Numbered from the stretch's first letter, positions 37,243 through 48,609 are shown. The stretch is DNA of 64,000 nucleotides from Sorex araneus (GCF_027595985.1 NC_073302.1:13189811-13253810), one strand, 5' to 3'. Made by a program: numbers and translations. Notes: a model not told the origin generated them from the letters alone.

Positions 37243-38346
37243 TTAGTCACCAAAATACATGGGGTTATCTTTTATAGTTCCCATATGAAAACTTTTAAAG
37301 TTATCAAGGTATGTCAGAATTTTGCAGGAAATGAGCCCGTAGTAAGTCTCAAACAGTGTACATTTCTTTCCACTGTTAATTTCCTCCCATGCCAGGGACA
37401 TTTCAGCATCTGTAGTTTCTGAGGATGTGAAAATAAATTTATAGCAACATCTGTTGTAACTGATGTGCTTTCCCCCAGAAAACCTTGAACTGTGGATGGG
37501 TACAAGACCAATGGACTTGGCACAAATCCCTACAAACACATCAGCAGGCACCATAACGGGTACTTCTTTGAAAACTATATACATCATACGAGCCACATCT
37601 TGGGACATAATAAAGGCTTCACCACTGCAGTAATCTGGGTAGTACTTCCCTGGATACTTGCTAAAGGGAACAAATGCATGGCTCTTAGGGTCTCTGTTGG
37701 GTTTCTCTTGATGAATAACTCTTCCTACATAGATATCTTCAAGGTGTTCTTTTAGATTGAGAAGATAGTCTACCAAGCTTGGAAGATTGACAAACATCTC
37801 TTCGTCAATCTTGAGAATAAACAGGGCATTAGGGCAGAAAGCCACAGCCCACTGTGTCATCGAGATGATCTTCAGGGTTTGATTTTCAGCACTGTCCAGG
37901 AAGAGGCCTTCAATTATATCCTTGTTTTTATGAGACTCTTTGTCTATTTCTGGCTGGGTAGTTACCAAAACAGGCATTCCCAGGGCAAACAGTGAAAGGA
38001 CTCGGTGCTCTTGCACACTGGTCATGTTACCCCAGGTTTTCCTGATGAGGTCACGCCTTGTTCCATTCGCTGGGTGGCTGAAGATAAGAGAAAGCAAAAA
38101 TACATTCTTCCCTTGACAGACCTCTGGCTGATTCAGGATATAATATTTGGAAAGATTGCTTTTTAGTGGTTCCACATTCAACTTTCTGGCTTTATCTTTA
38201 ATTTCAAGAGTTTTCATATCGACGTAGGGCAAAGTATGTAGAAAGTATTCTTCCACAAAATCAGCCCCAAAAAACAAAGCATGAAATAAGACAGCATTAA
38301 ATAGAATGAAGCACCACTGGTGAGTTCGAAGTCTGCAGAATGTTAC
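37243..38346 (-). CDS. B3GALT9: B3GALT9 main coding exon
   Basis: Residues 3-369 and stop TAA. The frame has no ATG near its 5' end and runs through VTFCRLRTHQ up to the acceptor AG at 38347-38348. A TTG at 38277 is not the start. Confidence 0.93.
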   Translation of the reverse strand, partial: VTFCRLRTHQWCFILFNAVLFHALFFGADFVEEYFLHTLPYVDMKTLEIKDKARKLNVEPLKSNLSKYYILNQPEVCQGKNVFLLSLIFSHPANGTRRDLIRKTWGNMTSVQEHRVLSLFALGMPVLVTTQPEIDKESHKNKDIIEGLFLDSAENQTLKIISMTQWAVAFCPNALFILKIDEEMFVNLPSLVDYLLNLKEHLEDIYVGRVIHQEKPNRDPKSHAFVPFSKYPGKYYPDYCSGEAFIMSQDVARMMYIVFKEVPVMVPADVFVGICAKSIGLVPIHSSRFSGGKHISYNRCCYKFIFTSSETTDAEMSLAWEEINSGKKCTLFETYYGLISCKILTYLDNFKSFHMGTIKDNPMYFGD

Positions 38347-40244
38347 CTAAACACGAAAAGAACACATGTTCATTCAAGTGTCATCAGCATTCTTGGTTTT
38401 GTCCTCCTGTGTTTGTGCTTATCAGTTCACACCCCTTAGCACTTAGTTATTTCTGGTTTAGGTGGCACACGCAGTGATGCTCAGGTGCTACTCCTGGCTC
38501 AGTGGTTAGGGGGCACTCCTAGCTGTTCTTTGGAGACCATGTATCAGGGATGGATGGAAACTTGGCCTATGGTGCTCAGAGTTACTCTTGCTCTGAGCTC
38601 AGGGATCATTCCTAGCAGGACTCAGGGAACCATATATGCTTGATGGGGATCAAACCTGGGTTTGCCATGTGCAGGGGAAGTGCCTTCCCCACTGTACTAT
38701 TGTTCTGGCCCCGGGAACCTGGCCTCTTGCATGCAATGCATGTGCTCTGGCTGTTTGAGCTATTCCCCAGTCTAAGTGTTTATTTTTGTTAGCTGCCTGT
38801 CCTACACAGTGGCTTTCCCAATGGCAGGCATTCTGTTTCTCTTGAGCACTTCTGGTTCCATCATTTGACACAAAGTAAATACTGAATAAAGTGTTAGCTG
38901 GTTATTTTCTTGTTTGTTTGGAGGAAGACTTACTTAAGATACATAAGGGACTATATTAGACAAGGGAAAAGAAGAGGGACACATGGGTATTTTGCAACAA
39001 GTGACACCCTTGTGTTAAAAGCCTATGGCAAAATATATGGTGTTCTTTCTGGACCTGATAACTTGGATCAGTTTCTTCTCTTATTACAAAGGTGAAGGGC
39101 TAATTTTCCATGAAGCAGTAGCTATTGTTGGCCACTGCTCAATGGCTACTATCAAACAATTACATCCTTCTTGTATGACTTTCCAGTTTAATACAGAGTT
39201 TGAATATTGTCAGTTTGGCCCCCTAATCACCCAACACATTTGTCGAGATGAGCAGATTCACACTCTGTGTCACACCTTTTGGGAAATCTAGAATGGACCT
39301 ATGCCAGATTTCCTCCACCTCATCAGAGAGGATGGCACCAATCCATCTGGAAAGATATTAGCGCTATTGCAAAAAGGCAGAGACAGGGAACATTAAAGGA
39401 ATTAATTCTATATTCATTGGAGTGTCCATCAACCAACCCTCCCAGCAAAGAATTACCTGTTACTAAACTTTTCCTGTGTGCCATAAGCTGTATCAAGCAC
39501 TTTATATACTTTTCTTTAATACTGGTAATATCCCTGTGATAGGCTAACCAACCTAACTTTTTAGGTAAATTTTCTTCCTCCCTTCCTCCAATTTAATATT
39601 CGTCTACAATGCTGTTTTAGAAATAGTTTTTTCCCTCTTCATAAGTATGTTACCATACCATATCCATCACCGAAGACCCAATGTCCCTCTACTGTAGTTC
39701 ACTGGATTCCTGTCAATCCTTTGGCTTCCCCTTAGGATACATTGTCTTTGGAATTAAGATGAACATCTAGTTTATAAGTTGTCCAAGATCACTCAGTAAG
39801 GGGATAGAGTAGGGCCACGATTTGAACAAAAGCCTGTCAGATTCCAAAAAGCTCGCTCTTTTTGGGGGAGAGTTGGGGGGATTGAACGATACCAAGCAGT
39901 GCTCAGGGCTTATTTCTGGCTCTCTGCTCAGGGATCATTCCTGGTGGTACCATGTGATGCCAGGGAATGTACCCGGGTTGGCAGTGTGCAAGAAGAGCAC
40001 CCTACCTGTTATCCTATCGCTCTAGCCCTCCAAAGTTCACTCTTAATCACAATAGAATTATGATTCCCATTTCTTTTCTATTGCTATCCAATAGGAAGAA
40101 GAAGACAAAAACAAATTACTGCCATTGTATTCTGAACTCTTTTCTATTTTATCAATGATTTTCATAGAAGAAAGTTCAGCTTCCTCAAAGTCTATTTCAA
40201 TTGATAGCAAAATGCTTCAAAAATGATAAGAAACTTACCTGCAT
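37243..40244 (-). CDS. B3GALT9: Beta-1,3-galactosyltransferase 9
   Basis: A member of the GT31 family, predicted type II Golgi membrane glycosyltransferase using a UDP-sugar; its own acceptor is not settled as far as I know. The CDS is two exons on the - strand, 40239-40244 (ATG CAG only) and 37243-38346, giving 369 residues, the remembered human length. Residues about 13-29 form a hydrophobic signal anchor. GT31 landmarks are RRDLIRKTWG (99-108), ILKIDEE at the DxD position (DEE 183-185), EDIYVGRV (205-212), CSGEAFIMS (242-250) and PADVFVGICA (269-278). N-glycosylation sequons are at N66, N96, N109 and N157. The DDD usual in this family is DEE. The donor gtaagt and acceptor 'tcgtgtttag' fit. 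The frame is intact. Confidence 0.92.
38347..40238 (-). other. B3GALT9: B3GALT9 intron
   Basis: About 1.9 kb with old SOR copies on the opposite strand at about 38455-38715 (two) and 39870-40030, and an unexplained open patch at 38910-39540 (separate entry). Confidence 0.7.
38910..39540 (+). other. Unexplained low-repeat segment with protein-like short frames
   Basis: Three overlapping + strand frames (38910-39095, 39025-39291, 39267-39539) carry non-SINE, protein-like composition and seem to continue one another across frame changes, as in a decayed coding sequence. I do not recognise a family; a retroelement fragment or processed pseudogene is possible. The end resembles an L2/MIR-like 'gtgccataagctgtatcaagcactttat'. 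Confidence 0.2.
40239..40244 (-). CDS. B3GALT9: B3GALT9 first coding exon (two codons)
   Basis: ATGCAG followed on the - strand by a consensus donor GTAAGT (40238-40233). The ATG is the only one that fits the MQVTFCRL start. Just upstream, 'ttttccacag' also looks like an acceptor, so this exon may be internal and very short (11 nt, 40239-40249). Confidence 0.75.
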
Positions 40245-41039
40245 GCTGTCTGTGGAAAACTTCAGGACTTTGGAAATTATTAAACTCAGATGCCAATTAT
40301 TGCCCAAATGTATTTCAGGACCACTTCAGTCTAATAGCAGTGGAAGTGTCTGAGACTTTATGGATAAGGTTTCTTGTCAACCAACCTGAGCTTTTGTTCC
40401 ATAATACCTGCTGTCTCCATAGGAGAGTAAGTGCTGATCATGTTACAGCTAGAGTGAATCTACAACTGAGAAAATAAAAAAGCAAGCCTCTTCAAAAATC
40501 CTTCCAATCTTGTATACCTCTTGGAACTGACCCTTTGTCTTTATGCTGAGTTCCTGGAGAAGTATATGTGGGTGTTGAAAGAAAGGTTTATGCTCTCCAC
40601 AGAAGTATTATTACACTATAAGAGTCACAAGAGTATGTTTTGAAGTACATCACACATAAGACATGTAGTAGACATCAAGAAATGCTTAGAGGTGCATTGT
40701 TTTATCCCCAAAGAAACATCATATGGTGAGATTTGGGGCATGTCTATGTGGGATGATTTTGAATTCCTACTATAAGCCATTTATTTACTAAGACCTTAAC
40801 TAAACCAGTTGCATCCCATCCAAACCACCTTTTCTGAGCAATTTTATCCAAAAACTGGAAAACAACATGTGTTTCACTTTAGCCTGAATGAAAGAAACTA
40901 AGCATTTGATATTTGCTGTTTTTCTAGCACACAGGGAAATTATCCCTCAAATCACTTACAGTAGAAGTTTGAGAAGAACAACAGTATAATGTTCATGTCA
41001 TAAGATAGTGTACTGAATTTCTGTTCTTATGCCAGGCCT

Positions 41040-41452
41040 TTGTTTTCATTTTTGGGCCACGTCTGGTTGTACTCAAGGATCACTCCTGGCAGTGCTCAGG
41101 AAACTGAGATGCCAAGGATTGAATTTGGGTACGACACATGCAAGGTAAGTATCTTACCTTACCTTATACTACCTTTCTGATCCAATCATGCTAGGCTTTA
41201 GTTCACCTTTTTCTTTTCAAATATTGGTCATGTTTCCTTTACAGCAGTTTTATTTTTATTGTTTGAATTATTTGGGTAGGAGGCTGGAGTGATAATACAA
41301 GATAATGAAGGTAGGACATTTCCCTTGCATGCGGGTGTCCTGAGTTCAATCCCCAGCATCCCATATGGTCCTCTGAGTACCACCAATAGTAATTCCCGAG
41401 TGAAGAGCCAGGATTAACCCCTGAGCATTGTCAGGTGTAACCCAAAAAGTAA
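41040..41452. repeat. Two SOR SINE copies
   Basis: Old - strand copy at about 41040-41185 and moderately diverged + strand copy at about 41279-41452 with an A tail. Confidence 0.75.
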
Positions 41453-41755
41453 AAAAAAATTGTTTGGCTAGGAATAACTCATTACATTGAAAGTTGGCTA
41501 TATTTTCTCCGCCAGTCATTTGATCTTGGGGAATCTTTGCAAAATAGGAAAATTGAACGTAAGAATTTTCAAATGAAAGGGAATTTTTGTATGCATTAAA
41601 TCGAATAATTCTACAGTTCTTGTAAAGGATTTAATTAAACAGAAGCCTTATTTTGAAACTCTTTTTATATTTTTTTATATTTTTAGAGTCATAAGTTTTG
41701 CTCCTGAATCAACTCTGGGATAAATTTAGGCAATTTAGGTTTTTCACCTATGAGG

Positions 41756-41940
41756 TCCCTCTCAGAGAGCCTGGCAAGCTACCAAGAGTATCCCACCCGC
41801 ACGGCAGAGCCTGGCAAGCTACCCGTGGTGTATTCAATATGCCAAAAACAGTAACAACAAGTTTCACAACGGAGACGTTACTGGTGCCTACGTGAGCAAA
41901 TCGATGAACAATGGGACGACAGTGCTACAGTGCTACAGTG
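41756..41940 (+). repeat. Headless RTE-derived SINE (leader plus tail) with TSD
   Basis: Starts exactly at 'tccctctcagagagcctggc', where the RTE-derived body begins in composite copies, and ends with the tail repeat 'gctacagtgctacagtg'. A perfect 11-bp TSD CACCTATGAGG lies at 41745-41755 and 41941-41951. The tRNA head is absent. Confidence 0.92.
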
Positions 41941-42563
41941 CACCTATGAGGTGTTCAAGTAATACAGTCTCTGGGATAACTCCATCTGGAAATTTTGTTT
42001 GATTCATCTATCAAATTCCTACCATAGCGATTGAGATTGTTTTTTTGCAAAAGGAGATGGTTGGTTTCTTTACATGTTGGTATGGCCTTTCCTGCTATTG
42101 AAGTTGTCCTGTCTGATGCTATATCTTCCAAACGTTTCCTCTATTGCTATTAATCACTTTTGAGAATACAGAATCAGTCTACAGAGGCTCCCTGTTTCCC
42201 ACTAATACATTTATTTATTCTTTTTTTTTTTTTTTTTGCCTTGAGACCTAACTTTCAGGACAGTATACTTTATTTACCATTTGTCTCAGATTCCCATTTC
42301 CTTGTTTCGAGGACAATTGTTGCCTTGGCTGTGATCTACTGGATATTTGAGTGTCTATAGTCTGTTTTATATGCTATGTCTTTATCACTGGGTCATCTTG
42401 TCTAATATGGTAGCCATCTGGATAGCAAAATGAAATAAAACTAGTATATATCCTTGGATGCTTTAGTCACATTTTGTTCAGTGACCACAAAAATGTTAGC
42501 GGCAACATAGAGACAGCATGGAGAAAATAGTTACTGAACGTTTTCTAGAATAGTTTTGGTACA

Positions 42564-42564
<1 letters not shown>

Positions 42565-42611
<47 letters not shown>
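42565..42611. repeat. (GT)n microsatellite
   Basis: About 23 uninterrupted TG units. Confidence 0.98.
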
Positions 42612-42612
<1 letters not shown>

Positions 42613-43249
42613 TGTGATATTTATGAGCCCTTAAACAAGGAAGAGGGGCCCTGGGTTTTAACCCTGTGACAGTCAGCTAGTATGATGCTTAGACTTCATG
42701 GTAAAAAAATGCTTTTGACCTGAATTTCCCTATCCCTGAAAACGGCGCTAATAATAGTTACTACATCGTTTATTAGGTGAACTGAATTTGATGCCACCTA
42801 CAAAGCACAGTTAGCTCTTGATACTAAAAGATTCATAAATTTCCTTTCCCTCAGTCCTGAGGATGATCAGATGAGTAAATAACTGCTTTGCAAGTAAGGA
42901 AAATAAGGTCAGTGATATTAAGTATCCAGGCCATGAATACAGCCAGAGTGGAAGGGCTGACATTCAAAACTACATCATCTGACTCCCTTATTTCACTCTC
43001 CACCCCTCTTCTTACCTTTATTGCTTTACTTTTCTTCGCATTTGCTAAAGTTTGCACTAAGCCTTGCTTTGTTATTCTGTCTTCCCTACGCCCCAAGAGA
43101 TGAGGGGTATTTTTCTGAGCGTTTTGTTCATGCTATTCCCCTCCGCACCTCCCCGAACGGTATTGAAGACATAACAGGTGCTCGAGGAGTCGTTTGACAC
43201 TGGACACATGTCTCAGTTTCTCCTCCTCCTTAAAAAAAAAGATCACAAA

Positions 43250-44000
43250 AAGGGCCGCCAAGTCGGCGCAAGACCAGAGGCAAGACCAAACGCGCGGGGC
43301 CACTTTGCCTGCACCGTACGCGGGTCACCCGCGCCCAGAGCGCCCCAAGCCGCAAGCGAGAGGAACGTCCCGCGCATGCTCCGCCCGCCTCCCGGGGGCT
43401 CCTGCTCCCCCTCCCCTCCACCCCGCCCCTCCCGCCCCAGGCCCGGCGGGGCCGGAAGCGCAGCCGCGTCCGCCGGGCGCCGCGGGCGGAGGGACGCGCG
43501 GAGATGACGCAAGCAGCACCGGAAGCCGCTCCCCTGTGAGGCTGCGAACCGGGAGCGGCGGCCGCTGGTCCAGGTCTGTGTGCGAGGCGGGGCCGGGGCT
43601 CCGGGCGGCGATTGCCCCGGGCGCCCCGGCTGACCCGCCGCCCCTCGGGCTGTTTGTCTTTGTGTCCCTGCAGGCGCCATGGCTGCGGAGCGGACCCGGC
43701 CGCTGCGAGGCTCCGGCGGCCCGAGCGCGCCCAGTCGCTGTGAGCCCGGCGCGAGGTCCCGGGCCCCGGGGCGCTCGCTCAGGTCAGTGCCGCGCGGGAC
43801 GCGACGGGCCCGGAGGGGCGCCCGGTGCGGGGGGTGGGCGGCGAGCGGGGGCGCGGGGTCTTGTAGAGGTGTGGGGGGGGCGTTTGCCTCCCGCGCCGCC
43901 GCGTCGAATGAGTTAACAATGCTGTCCCGGGGCTGGCCGCGACCTGAGACGCCGGGAGCCGGGCGGAGGGTGACGGCGCCGAGCGCGCTGTCGGGAGTGC
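43250..44000 (+). promoter_or_regulatory. FBXW2: CpG island and promoter of FBXW2
   Basis: Sharp onset of CpG-rich sequence. Two ETS-type GCCGGAAGC/ACCGGAAGC motifs (43451-43459, 43518-43526) and an NRF1-like 'gcgcatgc' near 43374 are typical of CpG-island housekeeping promoters. No TATA box is seen. The island could also fire on the - strand toward B3GALT9, 3.3 kb away. Confidence 0.7.
43500..43782 (+). other. FBXW2: Predicted FBXW2 5' untranslated exon(s) with an upstream ORF
   Basis: A consensus donor CAG|gtcagt ends at 43782. Either one exon spans the region, or a first exon ends at 43573 (CAG|gtctgt) and a second runs from 43674 (acceptor 'gtccctgcag') to 43782. Both include the ATG at 43679 in strong context (GCCATGG). 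Joined to the next exon at 49079, this frame ends at TAA 49080-49082 after 35 codons, 16 nt before the FBXW2 start. Splicing is predicted only. Confidence 0.5.
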
Positions 44001-44038
44001 CGGGGCCGGCCCCGGCTTTGTGGGTGTGCCGCGGGAAC

Positions 44039-44040
<2 letters not shown>

Positions 44041-44079
<39 letters not shown>

Positions 44080-44373
44080 GGGGAGGCGCCTCAGACGCAC
44101 GCGTGTACCGAGCCCCTTCGTGTGTGTGCGTGTGTGTATGTGGCGGGGAGGCGCCTCAGACGCACGCCTGTGCCGAGCCCCTTCGTGTGTGCGTGTGTGC
44201 GTGTGCGTGGTGTGTATGCGTGTGTGTGTGTGTGTATGTGGCGGGGAGGCGCCTCAGACGCACGCCTGTGCCGAGCCCCCTCGTGTGTGTGCGTGTGCGC
44301 GCGCGCTTGTGTGTGTGTGTGTGTGACGGGGTGGAGCCTCAGACGCACGCGTGTGCCTCCTGCCGAGCCCCTC

Positions 44374-44415
<42 letters not shown>

Positions 44416-44509
44416 TGGGGAGACGCCTCAGACGCACGCGTGTGCCGAGCCCCTCGAGTGTGTGTGTGATGGGGAGACGCCTCAGACGCACGCGTGTGCC
44501 GAGCCCCTC

Positions 44510-44544
<35 letters not shown>

Positions 44545-44590
44545 ATGGGGAGACGCCTCAGACGCACGCGAGTGCCTCCTGCCGCGCCCC
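44041..44590. repeat. Compound repeat: GC-rich unit alternating with (GT)n
   Basis: Seven copies of a GC-rich unit (core GCCTCAGACGCACGC, then 'gtgccgagcccc') begin near 44079, 44140, 44240, 44326, 44413, 44468 and 44543. They are separated by TG runs of varied length. It lies in FBXW2 intron 1 and gives spurious Cys/Val-rich frames. Confidence 0.95.
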
Positions 44591-44906
44591 CCCCTCTGGG
44601 CAGCGCCCCGCCTCATCCTCGCCCAGAGGTGGCAGTCCTCAGGGCTTGAAGGATGAGGCGCGGCTGCTGCCTGGGGCCGCCCTGCCACCCCGCGGAGCGG
44701 CCCGAACTGGGCGCCCCGATTTTGTCTTCTTTCAAAGCCGTGCTCGCCTGTCTGAAAACGTCTGGCGGCTTTAAAGTCGGAAACGTCTGCGTGTGGTTTT
44801 ACATTTAAAAAAGAGCCCGCACGCCTCTGCTCACTCTCCCCTGCCACTGTTCTCCGCAGGCAGCCAGCGCCTTGAATATTCCAAAGCTGTCTGATGCAAA
44901 GCCCTG

Positions 44907-44978
44907 CGTGTGTGTGTGTGTGTGTGTGTGTGTCTGTGTGTGTCTGTGTGTGTGGTGTGTGTGTGTGTCTGTGTGTCT
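44907..44978. repeat. (GT)n microsatellite, interrupted
   Basis: TG repeats with TCTG interruptions. Confidence 0.95.
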
Positions 44979-45924
44979 GCGCACGATGTTTTAAAAAATC
45001 TATTATCAAGGCCTTTGTATTTCTTAGCCACTGCTAGGCTAGATAAAAGAGGCGGGTGATGAAGCCCCTCCCTCCCTCGGTAACAACAAATGCTGCTTGC
45101 ACTCTCAGGCTAGGCCCCTGAGGAGAGGAGAAGGTGATTGGTGTTTTATTCATAGTGCCCTATCCCTCTTAAGGACTTAGCGGATGTAGGTTTTGTTTTG
45201 TTTGGGAATGATTAATTGATCAACTCGGTTCTGTCTTGTCCTTTGCAAGCCAAGAATTTCCCTGCAGTAGATGGGAATGCTTTGGTGACACTGCTCGGCA
45301 AGATGATCCTGGAACCTAGTAACTCAGGGCCAGGTGTAATAGGTCATCCATTTTCGTTTGTTTCTTACGGGGCACTTCCATTATCTTCAATGAGGTGGTG
45401 AAAATCAAATGAGATAATATGTGCAACGTGAGTCTTCAGAATGCGGTTAATGTGAGAGTTGCCCAAGGGGATGTAGAGAGTTAATAGCGGAACCAGATAC
45501 ACACCCAGATTTCTCCTCTCAAGTTAGGAGTCTTTTCGTCTCCCTTCCCTGTTTCCTCAGAACTTTTTGATTGTTAATATTGAGGGCAAGTGTAATGTTC
45601 AGTGTGAAGTTAGGCAGCCAAGACAGCTTGGACCATGCAGAGAAAGATGCAACAAGTGGGAAATTGCAGCCTCCTGTCAGTAATGGTCCTTAACTGTAAA
45701 ATTAAGCTCCAGTCATTTTGAACTCTTGAGTTTTTCTCCCAGATAAGCCAATAGAATCTTTATAAAAAGATCAGCATTTGAAAGAGGTTAGTGATCTCTT
45801 TTCCAGCCTTTTAATACCACCAACTGCTCTCCTGTTAGAAACTCATAGCAATAACCTAACTCAAAGTACCATTTGAGTTACCTCGAGTTACCCTAGATTG
45901 GGCTGTATGCTCAGCATGTTACTG

Positions 45925-46075
45925 TACTGTTTGTGCTTTTCACAGCCCTCCAAGTGATGACCTTCCCTTTTTTAGATGAGGAGACTGAAGCTTACATGTT
46001 AGTTGAGCATGCAGGTGATCCTATAGGAAGTGGCTGAATTAGTTGAAGATCTGAACCGTGTTTGCATTTTCCTCA
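45925..46075 (+). repeat. MIR-like ancient SINE
   Basis: 'cccttttttagatgaggagactgaagctta' and 'gtggctgaattagttgaagatctgaacc' match the MIR core layout. Confidence 0.55.
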
Positions 46076-47427
46076 CTCTTTCTTTGTATCCACTGTCCTT
46101 GACTGTTTCCAGTAATGGGAAGCTTACTACTCTGGAAGTAGCTAGCTGTTCCATTATTGGAAAGCGCTGACGGTTTCAAAGCGGCTCCTCAAGTTGAATT
46201 GAAATCCCACTTCCTGAAGTTTTTCCCCAGGGACCTTGTGCTGCCAGTACATGATATTCCTAGAGGCTGGAAGAGTTCAGTTTGGACCTGTGACCTTAAT
46301 TAAGAAAATTTCCTCTAAAGTCTGTTAATTTTAGTCAAGGGAAAGCTTTTTTTGTTTGTTTTGTAGCACTGGGGCTTGAACTTAGGACCTTGAATATGAT
46401 AGGCATATGCTCTATCGCTGGGCCAGATCATGCCCCAAAAGGTTGTTTGGTTTTTTTTTTTTTTTTTTTACAGCTTGCAGCAGCATTACCGGATACCTGT
46501 TTTATTTTGAAAGTATGTTTTTTCCTGACTTTAACTTTCTGTTGAAAAAGTGGAAAACATATCTTCCCCAAAGGGTTTAGCAGCTTAAAGGGCAATATAA
46601 TGTAACTTTTTCTTTTAAATTCAAATTCAGAATGGATATTTTGTTGTTTTAAGGTGCTTATCCAATAAGCTTGAAGTTTGTTCCATAATCTTTAGTAGTA
46701 TACAGGATACATTAAGATTGCCCGGTGTAGGATTTCCCTTTACTCTTTTGTGAATGATGGAAACTTGACATTGTATTCAGAGTGTATCAGATTTTCTTGT
46801 CATTTATTTAGCTGTAGGGATGGTGATGGATGTCCACAGAAAGGGGTTGGTTTCTTCTTGCTACGAATGTATGTTTTTAATTTTAGAGTGAAAATTACTG
46901 TAATGTAATAGAAGGTGGTTAGGAGTTAGAAGAAGGAAGAGATATATGCACAGATTGCTTTTGGTAGTCATGAAAATCTTTTAAGTAAATAAATTTTGGA
47001 CTGGGGAGATGGCTCTGGACTGAAGCACATGCTTTGTGTTCAGGTTTGATCCCAGCAACCCTGATGTGCAGAGTTCATAATTATTATTAAGAACTTCACA
47101 ATTATTATTTTTAAAGTCCATTGTTCAAAAATAAAAATTAGGGGTCCAGTTTAAAAGTTTGAGCACATGCTTTGCAGTCAGGAGCCCTGAGTTTGATAGA
47201 TCCCCTGACACTGCATGGTCCCCTAAGCATCTCTGGGAACACTGTGCTTGGAGTAGCTTCAGGCCCCACCAAATGTGGCACCCTCTTCTCCCCACCCCTC
47301 CCCTCTACCCCTCCCCCCAAAAAAACTATTAGATGGTGAGATGGGAAAGGGTAACATTCTCACCAAATTTGATATTGATAAATGATAATTTTCACTTAAC
47401 TAAGTGGGAGATGAGACCTGTCTTAAA

Positions 47428-47605
47428 ACCATAGGTCTATGGTGCTGGACAGCGGGGAGGGCATTTGCCTTGCACGCGGCCAACCCGGGTTTGAATCCCA
47501 GCATTCCATATGGTCGCCTGAGCACCACCAAGGGTAATTCCTGAGTGCAGAAGCCAGGAATAATCCCTGTGCATCGCCGGGTGTGACCCAAAAAGGAAAA
47601 AAACA
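47428..47605 (+). repeat. SOR SINE, young
   Basis: Near-consensus + strand copy lacking a few bases of the head. Confidence 0.85.
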
Positions 47606-48598
47606 AAAGCAATAACAGCAACAAAAATAGGTCTGGGTGACATATAAAGAAAGAAATCTATATTCCTCTTCTATGTTATTTATTTTAAGAAAAACTATAA
47701 CTATCTGGAGGTAAACTGGTCATATTGTAAGGTTTATTTTTTTAAAGTCATCAAATGTTAAAACCTATGCAAATTAAGAGAATAACAAACTTGCCCGTAT
47801 CTTCTGCAGTGACTTGTCACCAGATGACCAACCTTGGGAGAGTTGGTCTTTTTAGCTTTGCTTTATTTCTCTTTTTGTATTAGTTTAGTCCCCATTGCCT
47901 AGTGTCATTTCCCACCCTGACACTCTTTGTAATGCTGGGTACTTGGGAAAAACTGTCTGTATGTTCCAGTTAGCTCTGAAGTAATTTGCCATTCTCTTGA
48001 AGGGTGATGGGAGGGAGGTGAAAGTGGTATTGTCAGGTAGGCACAGTGTTCCCGATCGTGTCACTAGGTTGTGATTCTCCCCGGTTGCAGCCATTTTCTG
48101 TGAAAGGTGCTGATCTGAGGGCCCTCCAGTCTATCCTGCTGCTGTTTTAAAGGCTCTGTTGACACAGGCATCTCTTGGCTTTTTTTGACCTCTAGCTTTT
48201 TTGCAAAGTGTAGATGCTGATGTCTGTTTCTTGATGTTTTGTAAGCATCAGGATTATTAATTAGTCTTACTTGTGCAGGTTCCCAGAATCATTATGGCTC
48301 CATTGGGGCACTTGGTTGAGCTCTTATGGGGCTTATTAAACAGACTAACACCAGATAAGGCCTTTGATAATTCATGTACCAACAGGCAGTGCCATAAAGG
48401 AAGTGGAAGAACAAGAATACCTGAGCCACATAATTATCACATATACTTATTTTTCTTCCTCAGACTATTTTGCCTGTACATCTGTTGCAGTAGTTTCAAG
48501 TCAGTCAGTTTTGTGAACTTGGTAATAGGTCAGGTTGTGCCGAGTATGATAAATAAATATCTTGGGTTATTGCTTGTGTAATTGCTGTTTGTTGCATC

Positions 48599-48609
48599 GT
48601 GTGTGTGTG

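Larger units (their letters stand above)
40245..43240. other. Intergenic DNA between B3GALT9 and FBXW2
   Basis: The genes are head to head. No third gene is seen. It contains SOR copies, a body-only RTE SINE, a (GT)n repeat and unique DNA at 40250-41030 and 41950-43200. Confidence 0.6.

Noticed and set aside
37243-38277. B3GALT9 start at 38277
   Set aside because: That codon is TTG and the frame continues upstream to a splice acceptor; the ATG CAG exon at 40239 gives the expected MQVTF start and a 369-residue length.
43194-44100. Long Ala/Pro/Arg-rich frames in the FBXW2 CpG island (both strands)
   Set aside because: GC-rich DNA has few stops. Only the 35-codon uORF with splice context was kept, as a prediction.
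44020-45009. Cys/Val-rich and Thr/His-rich frames
   Set aside because: Translations of (GT)n and (CA)n repeats.
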